Shown here piece by piece: positions 8,438 through 18,315 of a DNA stretch of 64,000 nucleotides; within the stretch, counting starts at the first letter, position 1; each line of letters begins with the position of its first letter. Where the stretch lies: the NCBI RefSeq assembly GCF_009792895.1, contig NZ_WSSC01000001.1, positions 992,001 to 1,056,000 on the forward strand, given 5' to 3'. The notes beneath the pieces were generated by a model that was not told the DNA's origin, searched no databases, and saw only the letters and a program-made list of their open reading frames with translations. This stretch comes from Pigmentibacter ruber (lineage in GTDB: Bacteria > Bdellovibrionota_B > Oligoflexia > Silvanigrellales > Silvanigrellaceae). A program made the translations under genes and the position numbers.

Positions 8438-9523
8438 GTGAATTTTTGCTTTAATTTGGATGAAATATCAAGTCTCATTACCAAAGCTGAACTCGGTTTT
8501 CTTACTCCAAATGAACATAGTTATTTGCAAAAAATGATTGCTGCACAAACAGTAATAAACCAATTTACAAAAAATTTCAATGAACAGGTTCTGCAATATA
8601 ATAAATTAATTTCGAAGTATTATAAGTGGGTTTGTTTTTCTTTTGAAAAGAAAAATATTAATAAAAAAGATTTAACTGAATTGTTCTTGTTAAAAAATTC
8701 TTTAGAAAAAATATATTATAATGAAAAAAATAAAATAATTGATACTGAAAAACCCCTATCGTTTTTTGGTAAATTAAATGAATTGGCAAAAATTTGGAAT
8801 TACAATTTAGAAAAAAACGAAAAATCAATAATTAATTTTCTTAAAATATTTATGAATGAAATGTATTATATTCCAGAGTATTTGGTAGAAAATATTATGC
8901 AGCTTGTAGTTGACAACTGGCGACCTATTTTATTTCCAATTGGACCAATATTCGCAAGAAAATTTTCGCTTAAAGAAATAGAAGAATATTTTTTTGGCGA
9001 AAATTCAAAGCCTGATTATCAAACTCATATCATTGAAAGAATAGATAGATTCTTTTCATTAGTCGGAGTTGGCCATACAAATCACATTTTTCTATCTAAA
9101 AAAAATGATTTTGAATTATATGAGGCTTCTTTAATTGTCCATGAATTACAACATATCGTTGATGCAAAGCAACATAAAATTTTGCCTGAAGGAATGTATT
9201 TAGCAGATCACTTATTTTTAGCAGAAAAAAATGCATTAAATGCTGAAAGAATATTTCTTAATGGAAATGGAGTATCCAAAAAAGGAAAATATAATTGGCT
9301 TGAAGCAAATTTATTTTATCCTCTTCTATTATTGAAATGTGAATTCCATTCATATCTAAACAATGAAATTAATATTTCTAATTTTAAGTCTTTATGCCTA
9401 TCGCATGGGATGGATCCTGTAAATTTATCAACACTCTTTGATTGGGGAGCTCCTTTTCAAATGAGTATTTATTGTGCTGCTGTATTAGAGTTAGAACAAA
9501 ATTGGAAAAAATATATTCAGTGA
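8438..9523 (+). CDS. unknown protein with an HExxH motif (possible zinc metallopeptidase)
   Basis: A 361-residue protein with no signal peptide or clear membrane segment, so probably cytoplasmic. The only recognisable motif is HELQH (residues 235-239), preceded by a hydrophobic stretch, with Glu in LAEKNALNAE (E263) about 24 residues on. That matches the geometry of gluzincin-type zinc sites. Other parts are helical, aromatic and Lys-rich. The start is GTG with AGGAG seven bases before it. It is the first gene of a tight operon with an HDOD protein, an exported Cys-containing protein and a small beta-barrel. Peptidase activity is inference from one motif; the substrate is unknown. Confidence 0.6.
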   Translation: MNFCFNLDEISSLITKAELGFLTPNEHSYLQKMIAAQTVINQFTKNFNEQVLQYNKLISKYYKWVCFSFEKKNINKKDLTELFLLKNSLEKIYYNEKNKIIDTEKPLSFFGKLNELAKIWNYNLEKNEKSIINFLKIFMNEMYYIPEYLVENIMQLVVDNWRPILFPIGPIFARKFSLKEIEEYFFGENSKPDYQTHIIERIDRFFSLVGVGHTNHIFLSKKNDFELYEASLIVHELQHIVDAKQHKILPEGMYLADHLFLAEKNALNAERIFLNGNGVSKKGKYNWLEANLFYPLLLLKCEFHSYLNNEINISNFKSLCLSHGMDPVNLSTLFDWGAPFQMSIYCAAVLELEQNWKKYIQ

Positions 9524-9542
9524 AAATATTAATGAGGGTAAT

Positions 9543-10376
9543 ATGGAAAACAATTCTGCAAAAGATATCAAGTTACCGTCCATTCCCGATGCTGTTCGAG
9601 AATGTTTAGCTCAAATGTATAGCTCAGAGGCCGATATAGCAAAATTGGCAAATCATGCGCAAAAAGATGCAGGTATAACATCGAGCATTTTGAAACTTGC
9701 AAACTCTTCTGTTTATTCGATGGGACAATCTACTAGTGATTTGAAGGTCGGAATGACTCGAATTGGTCTTAGTTCGTTAATGCAAATTCTTATTAAATAT
9801 TCCATTGAAAAGTTATTTGAGTTTGAAGCAATAGATTTTTTTAATGTAAAATCCTTTACTAAACATTCCTCATGGGTATCACAAGTAGCATTTGAAATAG
9901 CAAAGCATTTAAAAATTGAGGCTTTATCTGACTTATTAGTTGCTGGTTTATTGCATGATGTAGGCTTACTTGTTAGAACAGTTTCAGATAAAAATTTAAT
10001 GAAACAAGTGACCGAGAAATGTTTAAAAGAAAAAATAGATTTTAATATTGCAGAAAAATTATTGAAATTAGAGCCTCATGAACAGTTAGCAGAGGTATTG
10101 CTGCAAAAATGGCAATTGCCCCAAAATGTTATTATATTAATTAAGTATCATCATACTGAAGAAAAATTTCGGCCTAAAACGCTGTCTTCAGATCAAAATA
10201 AATTAATCAATATAATGTGCTTAGCTGATACAATTGCCCATCGCTTTGGTAATGCTTTTCAAAATTATCATCGCGATACAAGAGTTAATCAAATAGAATT
10301 AGAAAAAATAGGTTTAACTAGCCAAGATGTCGGCAATATAGTAAAACACGTAACTCAACAATTACAGTTTTTTTAA
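9543..10376 (+). CDS. HDOD domain protein
   Basis: A 277-residue cytoplasmic protein. The N-terminal part has the HDOD hallmark PSIPDAVRECL, followed by QKDAGITSSILKLANSS, and a relict HD-type segment LLVAGLLHDVGLL near residue 140. HDOD proteins are usually non-catalytic signalling scaffolds linked to two-component, chemotaxis or cyclic-di-GMP control. No second output domain is present. GAGGG lies six bases before the ATG. The gene is 19 bases after the HExxH gene and only three before the next, so it is co-transcribed. It may regulate or scaffold its operon partners, but nothing in the sequence shows how. Confidence 0.85.
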   Translation: MENNSAKDIKLPSIPDAVRECLAQMYSSEADIAKLANHAQKDAGITSSILKLANSSVYSMGQSTSDLKVGMTRIGLSSLMQILIKYSIEKLFEFEAIDFFNVKSFTKHSSWVSQVAFEIAKHLKIEALSDLLVAGLLHDVGLLVRTVSDKNLMKQVTEKCLKEKIDFNIAEKLLKLEPHEQLAEVLLQKWQLPQNVIILIKYHHTEEKFRPKTLSSDQNKLINIMCLADTIAHRFGNAFQNYHRDTRVNQIELEKIGLTSQDVGNIVKHVTQQLQFF

Positions 10377-10379
10377 TTT

Positions 10380-11306
10380 ATGAAAAAATTTTTAATTTTT
10401 TTAATTCTATTTTTTACCCCAAGTATTGTTGCTGGTTTTTTATTATTTAAATTTTTCCCCCAAGATTCAAAACAACTCCTTGATCTTGGTAAAACAAAGT
10501 TGGTTGAAAAGGCTCCATTTACAAAAAATTATATTGCATTACCTGCAAAAAAAATTGAAAAGACTGATAAAAAACAAATGCCTTTAGAAAAAAAAGAAAT
10601 TGTATTAGTCAATAATTTACAACATTTTACAAATGCTGAAGTCTTTTCCCCAATTTGTGCTGAAGAAATACAAGAAAAGTTTAATGAACCTTTCACTCAA
10701 TGTAACAAGTGTCCAAAATACATGAATTATAAAAATAGTGATCATAATTTTTTATATTTTTATGAAACAAGGGGTAAAATTTTAAATAAAAACGATGAAG
10801 AAGCATTTGTAATTATGAAAGGTTGTAATGAAGATAAAAATTTGGCAACTATTGTTTTATTAAGGAATGGTTATGGCGGATGGCAAAGGGTAAAACATTA
10901 TTCTAATATACAAATAGATAAGGAACCGCTTGAATTTTTTGATAGTCATGGCATGCTAATCTTTGTGACAAAAAAAACGTTACTGAGTGAGAAAGAGCTA
11001 AAACAAGAAATATATTCATTTAAAATACAATCAGATAAAATAGAGCAGAAAGATTTATTTGCTATTGGTATGGAAAGAACAAATGAATGTCATCATACTT
11101 TGCAGGGAAGTATTGAAGATCCTATTAAAATAAATGGGAAAACATTTCAAACAAATCTTGAACTTATTGGTTGTAAAAAAAATATGTTAAATGGTTTACA
11201 TAAGGTTACTTTTTCTTTGTCAGAAGATAATATTTTTTCTCCAAATAAAGAAACAAATGCTTTGATGACTAAAATAGAAAAATATGGTGAAAATGATGCT
11301 CCGTAA
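10380..11306 (+). CDS. membrane-anchored or exported Cys-containing protein, unknown
   Basis: A 308-residue protein starting with MKKF and a long hydrophobic segment (residues 4-26), either a signal peptide or an uncleaved anchor. A Lys-rich linker of about 60 residues leads to a domain holding several cysteines, including FTQCNKCPKYMN with a CxxC, and single Cys in MKGCNED, NECHHT and LIGCKK. In the periplasm these could form disulfides or bind a metal. The family is not recognised. It starts three bases after the HDOD gene and overlaps the beta-barrel gene by 23 bases, so its product probably acts with them at the cell envelope. Confidence 0.65.
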   Translation: MKKFLIFLILFFTPSIVAGFLLFKFFPQDSKQLLDLGKTKLVEKAPFTKNYIALPAKKIEKTDKKQMPLEKKEIVLVNNLQHFTNAEVFSPICAEEIQEKFNEPFTQCNKCPKYMNYKNSDHNFLYFYETRGKILNKNDEEAFVIMKGCNEDKNLATIVLLRNGYGGWQRVKHYSNIQIDKEPLEFFDSHGMLIFVTKKTLLSEKELKQEIYSFKIQSDKIEQKDLFAIGMERTNECHHTLQGSIEDPIKINGKTFQTNLELIGCKKNMLNGLHKVTFSLSEDNIFSPNKETNALMTKIEKYGENDAP

Positions 11307-11808
11307 AATTTTTATAGTACTGTTTATTTGTATGATATTATTTTTTCAAAGTAATGTGCAAGCTTATGAAGATAAAGAATCCTCATCAGTCCCTTCTAAT
11401 TTTGGTTTGTCATTAAATATTTTAGGACCTTTATTTGGATTATATTCAGCGGGAGTCTCAACGTATGTTTCTCAAAATGTTCAAATAGGTTTATATGGAA
11501 CATATTTTGATACACGTAATATTGATCCGCAAGTTACTGGTTGGCAAAGTCAGGTTCGACTTAATTTATATTTTACTGCTCCAAATGTTAGTGGGATATA
11601 TCTAGGACTTTTTGGTGGTTATGAATCAGTTACTATTAAAAAAAGTGATAATAAGTCAGATTCCTACAATGATTTGATAGGCGGTGTAGTTCCCGGATAC
11701 AAATGGTCAATGACTAAAAAATTAAATTTATTACTTGGTATTATGATTGGATATATGTACGGGGATGTCCAGGTTAGTCCTGAAATTTCTTTTGTTTATT
11801 CTTTATAG
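11284..11808 (+). CDS. small outer-membrane beta-barrel-like protein, unknown
   Basis: Up to 174 residues. A signal peptide of about 28 residues ends at NVQA|Y. The mature part shows alternating hydrophobic/polar strands (LGLYGTYFD, VRLNLYFTA, IYLGLFGGYE) and ends in EISFVYSL, typical of eight-stranded outer-membrane barrels of the OmpA/OprB-like size class. The start is uncertain: the ATG at 11284 and ATGs at 11293 and 11296 are all possible and none has a strong ribosome site, consistent with translational coupling to the preceding gene that it overlaps. It closes the four-gene operon. Confidence 0.65.
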   Translation: MVKMMLRKIFIVLFICMILFFQSNVQAYEDKESSSVPSNFGLSLNILGPLFGLYSAGVSTYVSQNVQIGLYGTYFDTRNIDPQVTGWQSQVRLNLYFTAPNVSGIYLGLFGGYESVTIKKSDNKSDSYNDLIGGVVPGYKWSMTKKLNLLLGIMIGYMYGDVQVSPEISFVYSL

Positions 11809-11880
11809 TAAATATTCTTAAGTTAAAATTGATTGTTTAGTTACTTAATTTAATTTATTTAATTACTAGGAAATTAAAGA

Positions 11881-12642
11881 ATGAAAAAAATTATTCCTTT
11901 ATTTTATTTATTTTTTTCTTTCTCGTCTGAAGCCTTGACTTTAAAATTGTTCTACCCTGATAAAGATTCTCCCCCCAATCAAATGGGAAACGATGATAAA
12001 GTAGCAGATCCTCCAGGTTTATCTCTTGATGTTATTTCTAAAGCAGCAAATGATTTGAAAATAAATATTGAATATTTTCGTGTTCCTACGAATAGGGTTT
12101 TTATAACGTTAAAGAAAGAAGAAGCTGATGGAATATTCGTTTTTTCTTATTTACCTGAAAGAACTGAATATGGAGTTTTTCCTTTTAGTAATGGCAAAGC
12201 TGATAGCAGTAGACGAGTATTTTCATTGAAATATCATTTTTATCGAAATAAAAACTCTACAGTTTCTTGGGATGGCACAAAGCTATTAAATTACAACTCT
12301 AATATAGGAGCATCTAGAGGCAGTTCTGTCATAGAAACTTTAAAAAAATTGAATATTCCTTTTGAAGAAAGTAAAGGTTCGGAAGTTTTATTTAAAAAAG
12401 TGAGTGCTGGTAGGCTTGATGTTTTGGTCGAGCATGATTTAACAATTGATATATTTAACTCAAAATTACCTGACCATCATAAAATTGTTAAATTAAACCC
12501 AGCCGTACTTGAAAAAGATTATTTCTTAGTTTTTGGCAAAAATTTTTATGAAAAAAATAAGGATCTGTGTGAAAAATTTTGGAATCAAATTGGGAAAGTA
12601 AGGGATGATACTATTAAACAAAATATCCATAAATATAAATAA
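11881..12642 (+). CDS. periplasmic solute-binding-like protein (SBP family 3)
   Basis: A 253-residue protein with a signal peptide cut near SEA|LT. The body has the amino-acid-binding-protein pattern: PPGLSLDVISKAANDL in lobe 1, ADGIFVFSYLPERTEYG (the treated-as-transported segment), and GASRGSSVIETLKK plus AGRLDVLVEH in lobe 2. No permease or ATPase gene is adjacent, so it may be an orphan binding protein that feeds a sensor, a chemoreceptor or a distant transporter. AGGAAA precedes the ATG. A second member of the same family follows 110 bases downstream, suggesting an old tandem duplication. Confidence 0.8.
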   Translation: MKKIIPLFYLFFSFSSEALTLKLFYPDKDSPPNQMGNDDKVADPPGLSLDVISKAANDLKINIEYFRVPTNRVFITLKKEEADGIFVFSYLPERTEYGVFPFSNGKADSSRRVFSLKYHFYRNKNSTVSWDGTKLLNYNSNIGASRGSSVIETLKKLNIPFEESKGSEVLFKKVSAGRLDVLVEHDLTIDIFNSKLPDHHKIVKLNPAVLEKDYFLVFGKNFYEKNKDLCEKFWNQIGKVRDDTIKQNIHKYK

Positions 12643-12752
12643 TTCGCATTTGGAATTGACATACATTTTTTGGAAGAATTAAAGATTATTATACTTTATA
12701 AAAATATGGTATAAAATACAAACAAATATAAAAATTTATTGCTGGTAGATGT

Positions 12753-13499
12753 ATGAAAAAAATAATACTAATTTTCCTGCTTTTCTTTATAAATTCTTCT
12801 TCAGCAGAAGATGTTGATATTATAATATTAACACATGAATTTTCAAATCAGACAGTAGCTATAACTGATAATAAAATAACTGGAATTGCGGGAGATATTC
12901 TTTCTAGCGCTTTAAATCAAAGTAATATTTCCTACAAAATTATATATCTACCATGGAAAAGAGCGCAATTAGATACATTATTAAACTCAAATAAAAAAAC
13001 ATTTATTTTGCCTTTAACAAGAAATGCAGAAAGAGAAAATAATTATATATGGATTTCAAAATTGTATGAATTAGAATCCATTTTTTTAACTCTTAAAAAT
13101 GAAAAAAATATTGATAATTTTAGTACTGCTAAAAATAAAAAAATAGGGGTTCTTTTCGGGTCTTCTATGGAACAAACTCTAAGAGATACCAAAAATGGTT
13201 TAGTTCCAGAAGATATTGAAACATCTTTTAATCAAACAGCTATTTTAAAAAAACTTATCGATAAAAGAATTGATGCTTGGTATGATGTAAAAATTGATAT
13301 TGTTGCTGAACTTAAAAATCAAAATCAAGATATTTCTAATTATAATTTTGGAAAAAAAATAGATTTAGAAGAAAACTACATTGCTACTTCAAAAAATGTT
13401 TCAAAAGAATTAATTCAAAAAATTGAAAATTCCTTTGAAAAATTTAAAAAAACACCTGAATATATTAAAATATTAAAAAATTATTTAGGAAAAATTTAA
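12753..13499 (+). CDS. periplasmic solute-binding-like protein (SBP family 3), second copy
   Basis: A 248-residue protein with a signal peptide ending at SSA|ED. Lobe 1 shows ITGIAGDILSSALNQ, then IYLPWKRAQLD, and FILPLTRNAERENNYIW. Lobe 2 shows IGVLFGSSMEQTLRD and DKRIDAWYDVKID. This layout is that of SBP family 3 relatives often annotated as transporter substrate-binding proteins without a transporter. It is diverged from the preceding gene, so ligand may differ. Its stop codon shares TTAA (13496-13499) with the stop of the convergent permease gene. Confidence 0.78.
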   Translation: MKKIILIFLLFFINSSSAEDVDIIILTHEFSNQTVAITDNKITGIAGDILSSALNQSNISYKIIYLPWKRAQLDTLLNSNKKTFILPLTRNAERENNYIWISKLYELESIFLTLKNEKNIDNFSTAKNKKIGVLFGSSMEQTLRDTKNGLVPEDIETSFNQTAILKKLIDKRIDAWYDVKIDIVAELKNQNQDISNYNFGKKIDLEENYIATSKNVSKELIQKIENSFEKFKKTPEYIKILKNYLGKI

Positions 13500-15112
13500 T
13501 TTCCGCCTTTTTTAGCAAGCAATGCTTCTGTATTTTTTTCTGATTCAGCGGCAGGTAAACAATACTTAGTTGATAGATAAAAGATAAATAAACTAAATAC
13601 ACCTAATACTAAAAAGTCCCAACCTAAAGGAATAACTTTTTGTCCACCATCAAAGGAGCCATAATAAGATAGTACACAGAAAATTAGCATATAAGGAATA
13701 AGCCATAAAGCAGATTTATAGTCTAATTTGTTTGCAATATGTTCTTTATCAATCGAGTTTTTCCCAAGGTGATTGGAAATAACAAAAACAACAAGACCTG
13801 CAATTACGGTTACAGCTAGTTTCCATACTACATTCCAACCTGACCAGTAGATCATTAAGTTACAAACATAGAAGGCTATAAATGATAGTAGTGGATAAAA
13901 AGGAAGGCTAAATGGACGTGGTCTGTTTGGTTGTTGTTTTCTTAATGCAATTAAACAGATAGGCCCAACAGCAAAGGAAAAAATAAGAGCTGAAGAAAGA
14001 AAGGAAACAATTGCTTTCCAACCACTAAAAGGAAGAAAGGCAAGCATTGAAACAACTAAATTTAAAAATATGGCGCGCATTGGAATGCCGGATTTGGCAA
14101 TTTTAGCAAAAATTTTAGGAGCATTTCCAGATTGGCTCATTGTTTGAACAATGCGTGCACTTGATGCAACATATAGAACTCCAGTCCCTAAAGGCGAAAC
14201 AATGGCATCTATATAGAGAACTGTAACAAGCCAAAAAATTCCAATTTTTGCCGCAAGGCCAGCTAATGGACCAGCATCACCAGCAAAAGAAAGATTTTTA
14301 AAACCATTTGCTAAAGCACTGTCTGGCATTGCTGTAATAAAAGAATATTGTAGACCGCAATAAAGAACAATACAGATAGAAATAGATAAAATTAGAGCTA
14401 AGGGAATATCACGTTGTGGACGTTTTGATTCTCCCGCAAGAAGAGCAGCATGTTGAAATCCGCAAAATGAATATACAACACCAGCTAGTGCGACAGCAGA
14501 AAATATTCCGTTAATTCCATAAGGAGCAAATTCGTGTGGAGATGTTGAAGTTAAACCTAAATTATCCACATTATGCGATGTCATCAAAAACATAACAACA
14601 ACGAGAAAGGGAACAAGAAGTTTCCAAGTACTTATGAAGTTATTAGCATTGGCTAGAAATTTTGCACCAAAGCTATTTAACAGTATCAGAACCAACATGG
14701 TTAGAAAACAAATAATATAACCAGTAGATGTAAAAACATTAATTCCATCTACTTTTTGAATTAAAGAAGGAAAGCGATTTCCCATATAGAGAATTGTAGA
14801 TTGAACCTCTTGAGAAATAGAAACTACATAAGTAATCCAAGTGATCCAGGTAAGAATAAAACCCACAAGTTTACCGTGAGTAAAAATTGGAAAAGCAGCA
14901 ACTCCCCCAGAGATAGGAAACATTGTACTCAACTCAGCAAATGTGAGGGCAAGAAACATAATACTCACGCCACCAATAAGCCAAGAAATCAATGAGGCCG
15001 GTCCTGCCATTTGCGCCGCATACAGGGAACCGAAGAGCCAGCCAGATCCTACAATTCCGCCAAGGCTGGCACATATAATGCCAAATAAACCAATACTTCG
15101 TTTAAGTTTCAT
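13496..15112 (-). CDS. APC-family amino-acid permease
   Basis: A 538-residue inner-membrane protein with about 12-14 helices. Helix 1 carries the APC signature IVGSGWLFGSLYAA and is followed by MAGPASLISWLIGG, with FAELSTMFPISGG at helix 2. AGESKRPQRDIPLAL and a helix 8 region with SSARIVQTMSQ follow, as in aspartate or branched amino-acid:proton symporters of the YveA type. The C-terminal helix and short tail are normal. AAGGTG sits seven bases from the ATG. A close paralogue lies at 60757. The substrate cannot be fixed from sequence; a polar amino acid is a fair guess. Confidence 0.88.
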   Translation of the reverse strand: MKLKRSIGLFGIICASLGGIVGSGWLFGSLYAAQMAGPASLISWLIGGVSIMFLALTFAELSTMFPISGGVAAFPIFTHGKLVGFILTWITWITYVVSISQEVQSTILYMGNRFPSLIQKVDGINVFTSTGYIICFLTMLVLILLNSFGAKFLANANNFISTWKLLVPFLVVVMFLMTSHNVDNLGLTSTSPHEFAPYGINGIFSAVALAGVVYSFCGFQHAALLAGESKRPQRDIPLALILSISICIVLYCGLQYSFITAMPDSALANGFKNLSFAGDAGPLAGLAAKIGIFWLVTVLYIDAIVSPLGTGVLYVASSARIVQTMSQSGNAPKIFAKIAKSGIPMRAIFLNLVVSMLAFLPFSGWKAIVSFLSSALIFSFAVGPICLIALRKQQPNRPRPFSLPFYPLLSFIAFYVCNLMIYWSGWNVVWKLAVTVIAGLVVFVISNHLGKNSIDKEHIANKLDYKSALWLIPYMLIFCVLSYYGSFDGGQKVIPLGWDFLVLGVFSLFIFYLSTKYCLPAAESEKNTEALLAKKGGN

Positions 15113-15567
15113 GGTGTATCACCTTTCGAAGTTAAAAAAATTTTATGAATATGGAATCTTTCAGGCGCTATAAAGCTTCCCATTGAGAAATCCGAACATT
15201 TATTTACACAATTCATTTAGTTCTTTATTTCTGGTTAGTCAAATTAATTGATTCCCTTCAAGCATAATCTGTAAATGCGAAAAGTGCATTTATTGGGTTT
15301 TCTTTTTGAAATTATTTGACAAAAAAATTTTGTTGCAGTGAAAAAAAAATAAAGAGTTGAATCCTATAAAAAATACAACATGCTCTAATTTTAAATAAAT
15401 TTTGGTATATTTATAGATATTAATGAAAATTTTCTAAAATTCTAATCTTCTCTAAAGCAGAAATTACCTTTAATAAAGAAGATTTAACTTTAGAAAAGGT
15501 AAGTAAGAAAAAATGAAATATCAATAGGTTTAATTACAAGCGGAAAGAAATCTAAACTTTTCTGTTT
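15113..15567. other. 455-base intergenic region with one inverted repeat
   Basis: It lies downstream of alaS and upstream of the permease gene, both on the minus strand. A perfect 7-base inverted repeat (TAAATGC at 15272-15278 and GCATTTA at 15286-15292) has no T-run and may be an operator or chance. TTGACA at about 15319 on the plus strand has no gene downstream. I see no open frame, no tRNA and no good terminator for alaS. Confidence 0.5.
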
Positions 15568-18315
15568 CTAAATAAGATTCGTAACTATTTCCATAGTTTT
15601 TGCTAGAGCAATAGGTAACTTTTCCAGATGAGTGCCTCCGCCACGTGCAAAATCGGGGCGGCCTCCACCTTTACCATCTACAAGTTCAGACAGTTGTTTT
15701 ACAATTTGTCCCGCTGAAAGTTTTTTATGTTCTTTTAGTAAATTAGAATTTATCCCGACCATGAAGTGAACTCTTGAGTCTGCTTTTGTTGCAAGAATTG
15801 CTATTATGTTAGGCTTTTCTTTTAAACGATCACAAAGTAATTCAAGTTCTTTAAGATCAATTTCAGCAAAGGATTTTACAATAAGTTTTGCTTTGCCTTG
15901 AATATCATTTCCACTCTCTAAAATTTCAGAAATTTCGGCATTTACTAATCTGCTTTGTAAAACTTGAATTTGTTTTTCCATGTCTTTTTGCTGATCTTTG
16001 ATCGAAATAATTTTTTGTGCAATATCATGCTCTGAGCATTTTAATAAATCTGTTACCGAGTGAATTATTTCTTTTGTTTTATTAAGGTACTCATAAGTAT
16101 TATGACCTGTTACTGCTTCTATTCTTCTAACTCCGCTAGTAACACTGCCTTCAGAAATAATTTTAAACATTCCAATTTGCCCAGTTGAACTAACATGTGT
16201 TCCTCCACACAATTCTAAAGAAAAATTTGGAACGTTAAGCATTCGCACAAATTCATCATATTTTTCATCAAACATTGCCATCGCACCCATTTCTTTTGCT
16301 TTGGCTAAAGGAACGGATTCATAAGTCTCCACAACAATATTTTTTAGTATTTGTTCATTTACTAATTTTTCAACTTGGAATATTTCTGCAGAACTCATTG
16401 CTTTATTATGCGAAAAATCAAAGCGCAGAGTTGTAGAATTAACTAAAGATCCTGCTTGACGAACATTTTCACCAAGCACGACCTGCAAAGCTTTATGTAA
16501 CAGGTGTGTAGCAGTATGGTTACGCATGGTACTTTGTCTTAAAGAGAAATCTATCAAAGCTGTAACCTTAGACTGTTCGCCAAATAACTGTATCAACTCT
16601 GAATTAGTTAAAGGTTTAGCATTTTCTGAGCTAAATTCATCATGTTTTAAAAGATGGACAATTGCATTTACGGTTTTTCTAACATCTACGACTTCAAATT
16701 CATTTTTTCCATAAGAGTTATTTGTTATAAACCAGCCAGAATCACAAACTTGTCCACCTCCTTCTGGATAAAATGGAGTGTTTGAAATAATAAGTTCAAA
16801 CAATTTATTTTTAAGCTGTCTTATTTTTTTTATCTGCACAAAAGGAATAGATTGTTCAATGATTTCTTGTTTATTTTTTAAAGCACCTTGATAAATAAGA
16901 TGATAACCTGAAAAAGTTTTGTCTTGATTTGGATTACTTGGATGGAACTCTATCCAAGGTGAATCATCTTGATCAAATTTGTAAAATTTTGCTTCCGAAC
17001 GACTTCTTTCTTTTTGCTCCAACATATGTTTGTTAAAACTATCAATATCGGCTGTAAAACCTTGTTCTTCACAAAGTATTTGAGTTAAATCATATGGAAA
17101 TCCAAAGCTATCATGCAAAATAAAGACATGTTCACCAGAAAGTATTTTTTTATTTTTTAATTTTGCTTCTTCAATAAATCCCTGGAACTTTGTTAAACCA
17201 CTTTCAAGAGTAGTATTAAAACGTAATTCTTCTAATTGAATAGCTTGCTCAATTTGCATTTTATTCTTTTTAATTTCAGGATAAAATTCGGACATTTCTT
17301 CAACAACAACAGGAACAATTTGTTCTAAAAATGATTTGTTTTTAGGCCAATTTGGAGCTAATTTGCTTACATGTCTAACCGCTCTTCTAAGAACACGTCT
17401 TAAAACATATCCTCTTCCTTCATTAGAAAAATGTGCACCATCACCTAATGTAAATGTTAGAAGGCGAATATGATCCGCAATCACATTGCAACTTATTTCT
17501 TGTTGCTTAGTTAGTTTTTCTAAACCTAAAATACCAGCAGTCGCAGATATTTTTTCTTTTATCTTTTGAAATATATCAATTTCAAAATTTGAAGTTTTAC
17601 CTTGAATTAATGCAGTGAGGCGTTCAAGTCCACAGCCTGTATCAACGCTTTTCATTGGTAAATCTTTTAAAGTACCATCTTCTTGTCTATTATATTGCAT
17701 AAAAACAAGATTCCAGTATTCAAGGTAACGATCACAATCACATCCAGGTCCTTTACATTGCAATCCTTTTGCATAGCAGTCGCCAACATGTTCACCTTGA
17801 TCTAAATATAATTCAGAGCAAGGACCACATGGACCAGTAGGACCCATAGCCCAAAAATTATCTTTATCACCTAAGCGAACAATTCTATTTTCTGGCACAC
17901 CGATGGATTTCCAAATATCAAAAGCTTCTTGGTCGCTGTTATGCACGGTAGCCCAAAAACGACTCATATCTAATTTAAGTTCATCCTTAGAAAATTCATA
18001 AGCCCACTGGATAGCTTCTTTTTTGTAGTAATCTCCAAAACTCCATGATCCTAACATTTCAAACATAGTACAGTGGCGCCCATCCTTACCGACATCATCA
18101 AGATCGCCAATACGAATACATTTTTGTGCGTTGGTTGCTCTTTTGTAGGGTCGAACTTCTTCACCTGTTAAACAGGATTTGAATTGAGTCATTCCTGCTA
18201 TCGTAAAAAGGATAGTCTGATCGCCTATGGGAATTGTGGAGGCACTTGGGACATAAGTGTGTTTTTTTGTTTCAAAAAATTGAATGAATTTTCTGCGAAT
18301 GTCATTAGTTTTCAT
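15568..18315 (-). CDS. alaS: alanyl-tRNA synthetase
   Basis: Charges tRNA-Ala with alanine and clears mischarged serine. The 915-residue protein has the class II aminoacylation domain from the N-terminus (TIAGMTQFKSCLTGEE, then GKDGRHCTMFEMLGSW). A Cys-rich insertion with CKGPGCDCDR may bind a metal. The editing domain has HTATHLLHKAL and CGGTHVSSTG, together the four metal ligands. The C-Ala domain ends with GKGGGRPDFARGGG. Length is slightly above the usual 875. GGAG lies before the ATG. It appears monocistronic, with murJ divergent 142 bases away. Confidence 0.97.
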   Translation of the reverse strand: MKTNDIRRKFIQFFETKKHTYVPSASTIPIGDQTILFTIAGMTQFKSCLTGEEVRPYKRATNAQKCIRIGDLDDVGKDGRHCTMFEMLGSWSFGDYYKKEAIQWAYEFSKDELKLDMSRFWATVHNSDQEAFDIWKSIGVPENRIVRLGDKDNFWAMGPTGPCGPCSELYLDQGEHVGDCYAKGLQCKGPGCDCDRYLEYWNLVFMQYNRQEDGTLKDLPMKSVDTGCGLERLTALIQGKTSNFEIDIFQKIKEKISATAGILGLEKLTKQQEISCNVIADHIRLLTFTLGDGAHFSNEGRGYVLRRVLRRAVRHVSKLAPNWPKNKSFLEQIVPVVVEEMSEFYPEIKKNKMQIEQAIQLEELRFNTTLESGLTKFQGFIEEAKLKNKKILSGEHVFILHDSFGFPYDLTQILCEEQGFTADIDSFNKHMLEQKERSRSEAKFYKFDQDDSPWIEFHPSNPNQDKTFSGYHLIYQGALKNKQEIIEQSIPFVQIKKIRQLKNKLFELIISNTPFYPEGGGQVCDSGWFITNNSYGKNEFEVVDVRKTVNAIVHLLKHDEFSSENAKPLTNSELIQLFGEQSKVTALIDFSLRQSTMRNHTATHLLHKALQVVLGENVRQAGSLVNSTTLRFDFSHNKAMSSAEIFQVEKLVNEQILKNIVVETYESVPLAKAKEMGAMAMFDEKYDEFVRMLNVPNFSLELCGGTHVSSTGQIGMFKIISEGSVTSGVRRIEAVTGHNTYEYLNKTKEIIHSVTDLLKCSEHDIAQKIISIKDQQKDMEKQIQVLQSRLVNAEISEILESGNDIQGKAKLIVKSFAEIDLKELELLCDRLKEKPNIIAILATKADSRVHFMVGINSNLLKEHKKLSAGQIVKQLSELVDGKGGGRPDFARGGGTHLEKLPIALAKTMEIVTNLI

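Noticed and set aside
12656-12661. TTGACA ahead of the second binding-protein gene
   Set aside because: A perfect -35 box, but no -10 box at 16-18 bases; the nearest TATACT is 28 bases away. Not called as a promoter.
15272-15292. Seven-base perfect inverted repeat upstream of the permease
   Set aside because: No T-run, no second copy and no known operator match; noted within the intergenic entry only.
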